A DNA stretch of 64,000 bases, from the NCBI RefSeq assembly GCF_002878395.1, contig NC_061111.1, forward strand, positions 28,076,995 to 28,140,994, written 5' to 3'. Below the pieces are notes generated by a model that was not told the origin of the DNA, made no database searches, and saw nothing but the letters and a program-made list of their open reading frames with translations. The DNA comes from Capsicum annuum. Lineage: Eukaryota > Streptophyta > Magnoliopsida > Solanales > Solanaceae. The position numbers and the translations under genes were made by a program. This document shows positions 59,435 through 64,000 of this stretch, piece by piece (within the stretch, counting starts at the first letter, position 1; the number at the start of each line of letters is the position of its first letter).

Positions 59435-61123
59435 GTCGCCTGGGCTAGTCCGGCGGGATAACTCTCCTTAGCATATATTACTATTTATGTACATATTCAT
59501 GACTTCCAAGTGCCCAATGAAATGTCTGAATGATTGCATTATAACAGTTAATCATTGCTATATTTTTAAGTATTCCCATGTTTTATGATTATAAATGCCA
59601 TCTAGTCCTAGGGGTATTCAATACCCGATAATCTAGATGTTTACCTAGAATCTCTGTAGCTACTGATTAGTCTCAGTAGTGTTTCAAACAATAGTGCTCA
59701 GTTAGTAAACAAAACTCAGTGAACTCAATCCAGTTCAATTCATCAGCATTATCAGTAATAGTTTAGTTAAGCCTAGAACAGTCTAGAAATCAGTTCAGTG
59801 TCTATTCAAATAGGAGTAGGAATTAGCAATGAGCGAACACAGGGATGGGGGCATTCCTGCCAGCAGATGGTTTGACCCTTAGTAGTAATCCCTGCGTTAT
59901 TGAACTACGTAGCCAGCGTAGGTTAAGATATCTTCTTACCAAACTAGGGTTGATACATCTCATACGAGTTTTCCTACCAGCGAGGGTGGATAAAATGTCT
60001 TCCTACTAAAGAGAGTTAACTCATGGCCATTGTTAGTGTCTCTTGGCAAGGTGCTGACACCCTTCTAACTGGGGTCACAGGTTGTACCCCAACCCAGCTC
60101 ATAATCAGGGTATGTCGGTTAAATGAACACTCCCATAGTTACAGTTTCATCTTTAGACTCAGTATAAAATCTTAGTTCAATTCATAGAATTAGGACCTTT
60201 AGACACAGTCACCCAACTTAGTATGAAACTAAGTCCAGTTCCACAGAATTAGGACTATCAAAAATAGACACCCAGTTATCAGTAATTTAGTTATTAGTGA
60301 TCTTAGTTACAATAAAGTAGATTTACATGCAGCACTGCATAACAGTATTTACAGCAGTTTTAGATTTATATATACTTTTATTCAATTAGATTCATATTAC
60401 TCAGCCAGTTATTGTTCATGCATATGAACCGTTGTAGATAAGCCTACCTCACTTGGCATACTAGTATATTTAAAGTACTGACACATTCTCTTTATTTTAT
60501 GCTATGATGTCTTATATCATATGTTCAGACGCACGGGCTCCTGACTATACTTAGTAGCCCAGACTATCAGCAGCAGAGTTAGTGGTGAGTCCTCATAGTT
60601 GAAGGACAGAGTTATTATTTCAATATTTTAGTATTCAGTATATTTAGTAGTCAGAGTTAGTTAGGGACTTGTCCTATCAACTCTATATTCAGACAGTTAG
60701 AGTCTTTCAGACTAGATTATCTCAGACAGATGTTTAGTTCTCAATATTTATTTATTAGTATTCAATATTTGTTTTCAGTTATGAACCTTATGATAGATTT
60801 GGCCTAATTTCTGCATTATTACAGTATTTTTATTTAGTAATTACAACAAGTATCAGTCATGGATTAGCTTGTGGTCCTTCGGGGTTGTGAGCACTATGTG
60901 GCATCCGGGGTACAGACTCAAGGCATTACAAACTTGTTATCAGATCCTAAGGTTTAACAGAGTCCTAAAGAGTTTGAAGGCTGCGTCTAGTAGAGTCTTC
61001 TGTAGGGGTGTGTAGTGAGCCACACTTATGGACAAGAGGTTATGCCATGTTTTAGGTAAAGTTTCCCTTCTTTTAGTTTTCATATCATGCGAGTAAGCAT
61101 GATGTCAAGTTAAACTCTCTGTC
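59435..61123 (+). repeat. Tandem module 5
   Basis: LTR end at 60930, degenerate primer-binding site (TTGTTATCAGATCC, 60934-60947), leader to about 61123, where the GTCGCCTGGGC motif that opens the other modules is deleted. Confidence 0.85.
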
Positions 61124-61908
61124 TGTTTCCTATTCATGTACAAGTTCATGACTTCCAAGTGCCTGATGAAATATCTCAATGATTGCATTGCGATTAGTTA
61201 ATCATTGCCATGTTTTCAAGTATTGCCATGTTTTATGATTATAATTACAATCGAGTCCTGGGGGTGTTTAATACTTGATAATCTAGCTGTTTACCTAGAA
61301 TCTCATTAGCTACAGATTAGTCTTAGTAGTTTTACAAATAGTAGTGCTTAGTAAATTAACAGAATTTGGTAAACCTAGTCCAGTTCATTCAGTCAGCACG
61401 ATCAGTAATAGTTTAGTCAAGACAAAAATAGTCTAGAAATCAGTTTAGTGTCTATTCAGTTGGGAGTTGAAATTAACACCGGGCGAACCCAGGGATGGGG
61501 GCATTCTTTCTAGCAGAGGGTTTAACCCTTAGTAGCAATCCCTGCATTATAAAACTATGTAGCTAGCATAGGTTGAGATATTTTCCTGCCAGACTAGGGT
61601 TGATACATCTCGTACGAGTTTTTCTACCAGTAAGGGTGGAAGAAATGTCTTCTTACCAGAGAGGGTTAACTCATAGCCATTGTTAGTATCCTTTGGCAAG
61701 GTGATAACACCTTTCTAATTGGGGTCATAGGTTGGAACCTAACTCAGCTCATAATCAAGGTATGTTAGTTAGATAAACACTCTTATAATTACTGTTTTAG
61801 CTTTAGAATCAGTATAAAACCTTATTTTAGTTCACAGAATTAGGACTGTTAGACACAGTCAGCAGCTAAGTACAGAACTAAGTTCAGTTCCACAGAATCA
61901 GTACTGTC
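61124..61908 (+). repeat. Tandem module 6, truncated
   Basis: Begins TTTCCTATTCATGTACAAG without the GC-rich motif and follows the LTR consensus to CAGAATCAGTACTGTC at 61908. The next bases, AAATGAACTGCGTG, encode reverse transcriptase. Confidence 0.85.
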
Positions 61909-64000
61909 AAATGAACTGCGTGTTCAAGCAGTATTGGAAATATTCATCATAGTCTTCATTAATGACATTCTTGTTTACTCCCGTAGTAAACATGATCATG
62001 CAGATAATCTCAAAATAGTATTACATACTCCCAGAGCCCATTAGTTGTTCTCCAAATTCAGTAAGTACGAATGTTGGCTAAGGTCAGTATCTTTTCTTAG
62101 TCATATAATTTTTGGTAATGGTATTATAGTTGATTCCTAAAAGACTAAAACAGTAAGAAACTAACCCAGACCTATCTCTCTGTCAGATATCAGGAGTTTC
62201 TTGGGTTTAGCTGGCTATTACCAATGGTTTGTTGAGGGATTTTCATCTATTGCATCCCCCATGTCCAGATTGACTCAGAAGAAAGTTAAGTTCTAGTGGT
62301 CAGATTCTTTTGAGAAGAGGATTTAGGAATTAAAGACTCGACTCACTACAGCCCCAGTTTTAACTTTACCAGATGGTTTAGATGGGTTTGTTGTATATTG
62401 TAATGCTTCCAGAGTTGGTTTGGGGTGTGTTTTGATACAGAGAGGTAAGGTTATAGCCTATGCCTCTAGATAGCTTAAGCCCTATGAAAAGAACTATCCA
62501 ACTCCTGATCTTGAGTTAGCAGCTGTAGTGTTTGCCTTAAAAATTTGGAGGCACTATTTGTATGGGGTTCATGTTAATGTGTTCACAGACCATAAAATCC
62601 TGCAGTATGTATTTTCTTAGAAAGATTTGAACCTACATCAGAGGAGGTGGTTAGAGTTGTTGAAAGACTATTACATGAGTGTTTTGTATCATCCGAGCAA
62701 GGCCAATGTAGTGGATGATGCTCTCATTAGGATGTCTATGGGTAATGTTACTCACATGGAGGATGGTAAGAATAATCTAGTTTAGGAATTTCATTAGCTT
62801 GCCCAACTAGGTATCCGCTTAGTCAACTCAGCAGAGGGTAGTTTATGGGTGTAGAATAGTTCAGAATCATCTCTGCTTTCTAAAGTAAAGAAAAAGCAGA
62901 ACTGAGATCCCAATTTAGTTAAACTGAAAGAGTCAGTCAAAGATCAGAAGGTAGAGGTTTTCTCCCAAGTGGGAGATGGGGTATTGCATTGTCAGGGTAG
63001 ACTTTGTGTACTATATGTGGATGGCATAAGGCTGAGGATTCTTGTAGAAGCGCATGGTGTGCGCTACTCAATTCACTCAGGGGCCACTAAAATATATCGC
63101 AATTTACGTGAGGTCTACTAGTGGAGTGGGATGAAGAGAGATATTACAAAGTTTATAGCTAAGTGCTCTACATGTCAGCAGGTTAAGATTGAGCATCAGA
63201 AGCCTATTGGGTCTATGCAGGAGTTCAGTATTCCCACATGGAAGTGGAAGAAAGTGAACATGGATTTTGTGATGGGCTTGCCCCGTACTCGTCGTCAGCA
63301 TGATTCGATTTGGGTCACTATGGATAGGATAACCAAGTCAGCTCATTTCTTACCAGTTCATACCTCTTATTTAACTGAGGATTATGCCAAACTCTATCCT
63401 AGAGAGTTGGTCAGATTACACGGAGTTTCATTATCTATCATTTTAGATAGAGGTACGCAGTTCACCTCTCATTTTTGGAAAGCCTTCTAAAAAGGTCTTG
63501 GTACCCAAGTTCACCTCAGTACATCCTTTCACCCTCAGACAGATAATCAAGTGGAAAGGACCATTCAAACCTTGGAAGATATGTTAAGAGCATGTGTTGT
63601 TGCCTTTAATGGTAGTTGGGATGACCACTTACCTTCGATAGTGTTTGCATATAATAATAGTTATCAATCCAGTATTTAGATAGTTTTATTTGAGGTGCTT
63701 TATAGGAGGAGATGTAGATTTCCTATTGGTTGGTTTGAAGTGGACGAAGACACAGTAGTAGGGCCTGAATTGGTGTTTGATGCCTTAGAAAAAGTTTAGT
63801 TAATCAGGGAACGACTTAAGATAGCTCATAGCCGACAAAAATTGTATGCAGATGTGTGAAAAAAGGATCTCGAGTTTGAGATTGGTGATGTATGTATTTG
63901 AAAATCTCTCCTATTAAGGGAGTGAAGAGGTTTGGGAAGAAGGGTAAGCTCAGTCTCTGATATGTTGATCTTTATTGAATTCTCAGCCATTTAGAAAAGG
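61909..64000 (+). pseudogene. Ty3/Gypsy chromovirus pol fragment (RT C-terminus, RNase H, integrase), degenerate
   Basis: The reading starts in the RT palm (MNCVFKQYLE, then the catalytic box FINDILVYSRS with Asp changed to Asn at about 61950-61980). It continues through the thumb (SDIRSFLGLAGYY), RNase H (about 62380-62600: [31 protein letters not shown] and HYLYG) and HPSKANVVDDAL. The integrase zinc-binding region (63070-63190) and core follow, including an open 119-codon stretch at 63131-63490. The core retains MDFVMGLPRTR and ILDRGTQFTSHFWKAF, then [23 protein letters not shown]. Many in-frame stops make it a dead copy. Gag, protease and the RT N-terminus are absent, and the element continues past the right edge, where any chromodomain and 3' LTR would lie. 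Confidence 0.9.

Larger units (their letters stand above)
37435..61908 (+). repeat. Tandem array of LTR/PBS/leader modules, about 1.7-kb period, about 5.5 copies
   Basis: Each module consists of the last 1.5 kb of the LTR, the LTR end (…ATTACA), a tRNA-Met primer-binding site and about 190 bp of leader. It then returns to mid-LTR at a GTCGCCTGGGCTAGTC motif. Module starts are at 37435, 39116, 56040, 57707, 59435 and about 61124, which gives periods of 1681, 1687 (after removing the 15.2-kb insertion), 1667, 1728 and about 1689. The copies differ by many substitutions and small indels. The sixth is truncated at about 61908. No module contains gag or pol. Confidence 0.88.

Noticed and set aside
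37435..61908. CRISPR-like or prokaryotic repeat array
   Set aside because: The repeat unit is 1.7 kb, contains LTR ends and tRNA primer-binding sites, and there are no short spacers. It is a plant retrotransposon array.

Overview
The window looks like repeat-dominated nuclear DNA from a flowering plant, very probably of the nightshade family (Solanaceae). The clearest pointer is a truncated SINE at 5258-5419 with the 3' end typical of the Solanaceae TS family. The chromovirus-type Gypsy elements, an Ogre/Tat-like element with LTRs near 4 kb, and the MITE mix fit the same family. There is no sign of bacterial, organellar or viral genome organisation, and no tRNA or rRNA gene was seen. The only gene that looks intact is a small two-exon gene on the minus strand (20245-21112) for an 82-residue secreted, cysteine-rich, defensin-like peptide. 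It was missed as an ORF because its signal-peptide exon and its mature-peptide exon are separated by a 619-bp intron.

Layout. 1-6700: decayed minus-strand Ty3/Gypsy element (integrase, RNase H, RT, protease, gag, PBS, then a 3-kb LTR) with the SINE in its LTR; it lies next to a LINE RNase H relic (6731-7190). 7701-9216: 1.5-kb long-TIR element with a 9-bp target duplication (Mutator-like). 9217-11269: AT-rich DNA without genes. 11270-17558: decayed minus-strand Ty1/Copia element, split in its integrase by a 1-kb TIR element. 17559-20012: cluster of MITEs. 20245-21112: defensin-like gene. 21282-22830: no gene seen.

22831-61908 is one nested retrotransposon block on the plus strand. An LTR element with no recognisable coding capacity (element B, LTRs from 22831 and 36522) carries a second non-coding LTR element (element A, 24850-32859, TSD GTTAA) inside its 5' LTR. 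From about 37435 to 61908 a module of partial LTR, tRNA-Met primer-binding site and about 200 bp of leader is repeated head to tail about five and a half times with a period of 1.67-1.73 kb. A 15.2-kb minus-strand Ogre/Tat-like element (40273-55504, TSD GTGAG) has landed in the second module. The last module breaks at about 61908 straight into the reverse transcriptase of a degenerate Gypsy pol gene that runs off the right edge.

The likely order of events is: B-type elements inserted, the LTR/leader module was tandemly amplified, then element A and the Ogre-like element inserted into LTR sequence. None of the mobile elements has an open gag-pol, so all would need trans-acting proteins to move. 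The defensin-like gene sits in the one island not occupied by retrotransposons, with MITEs on its downstream side.
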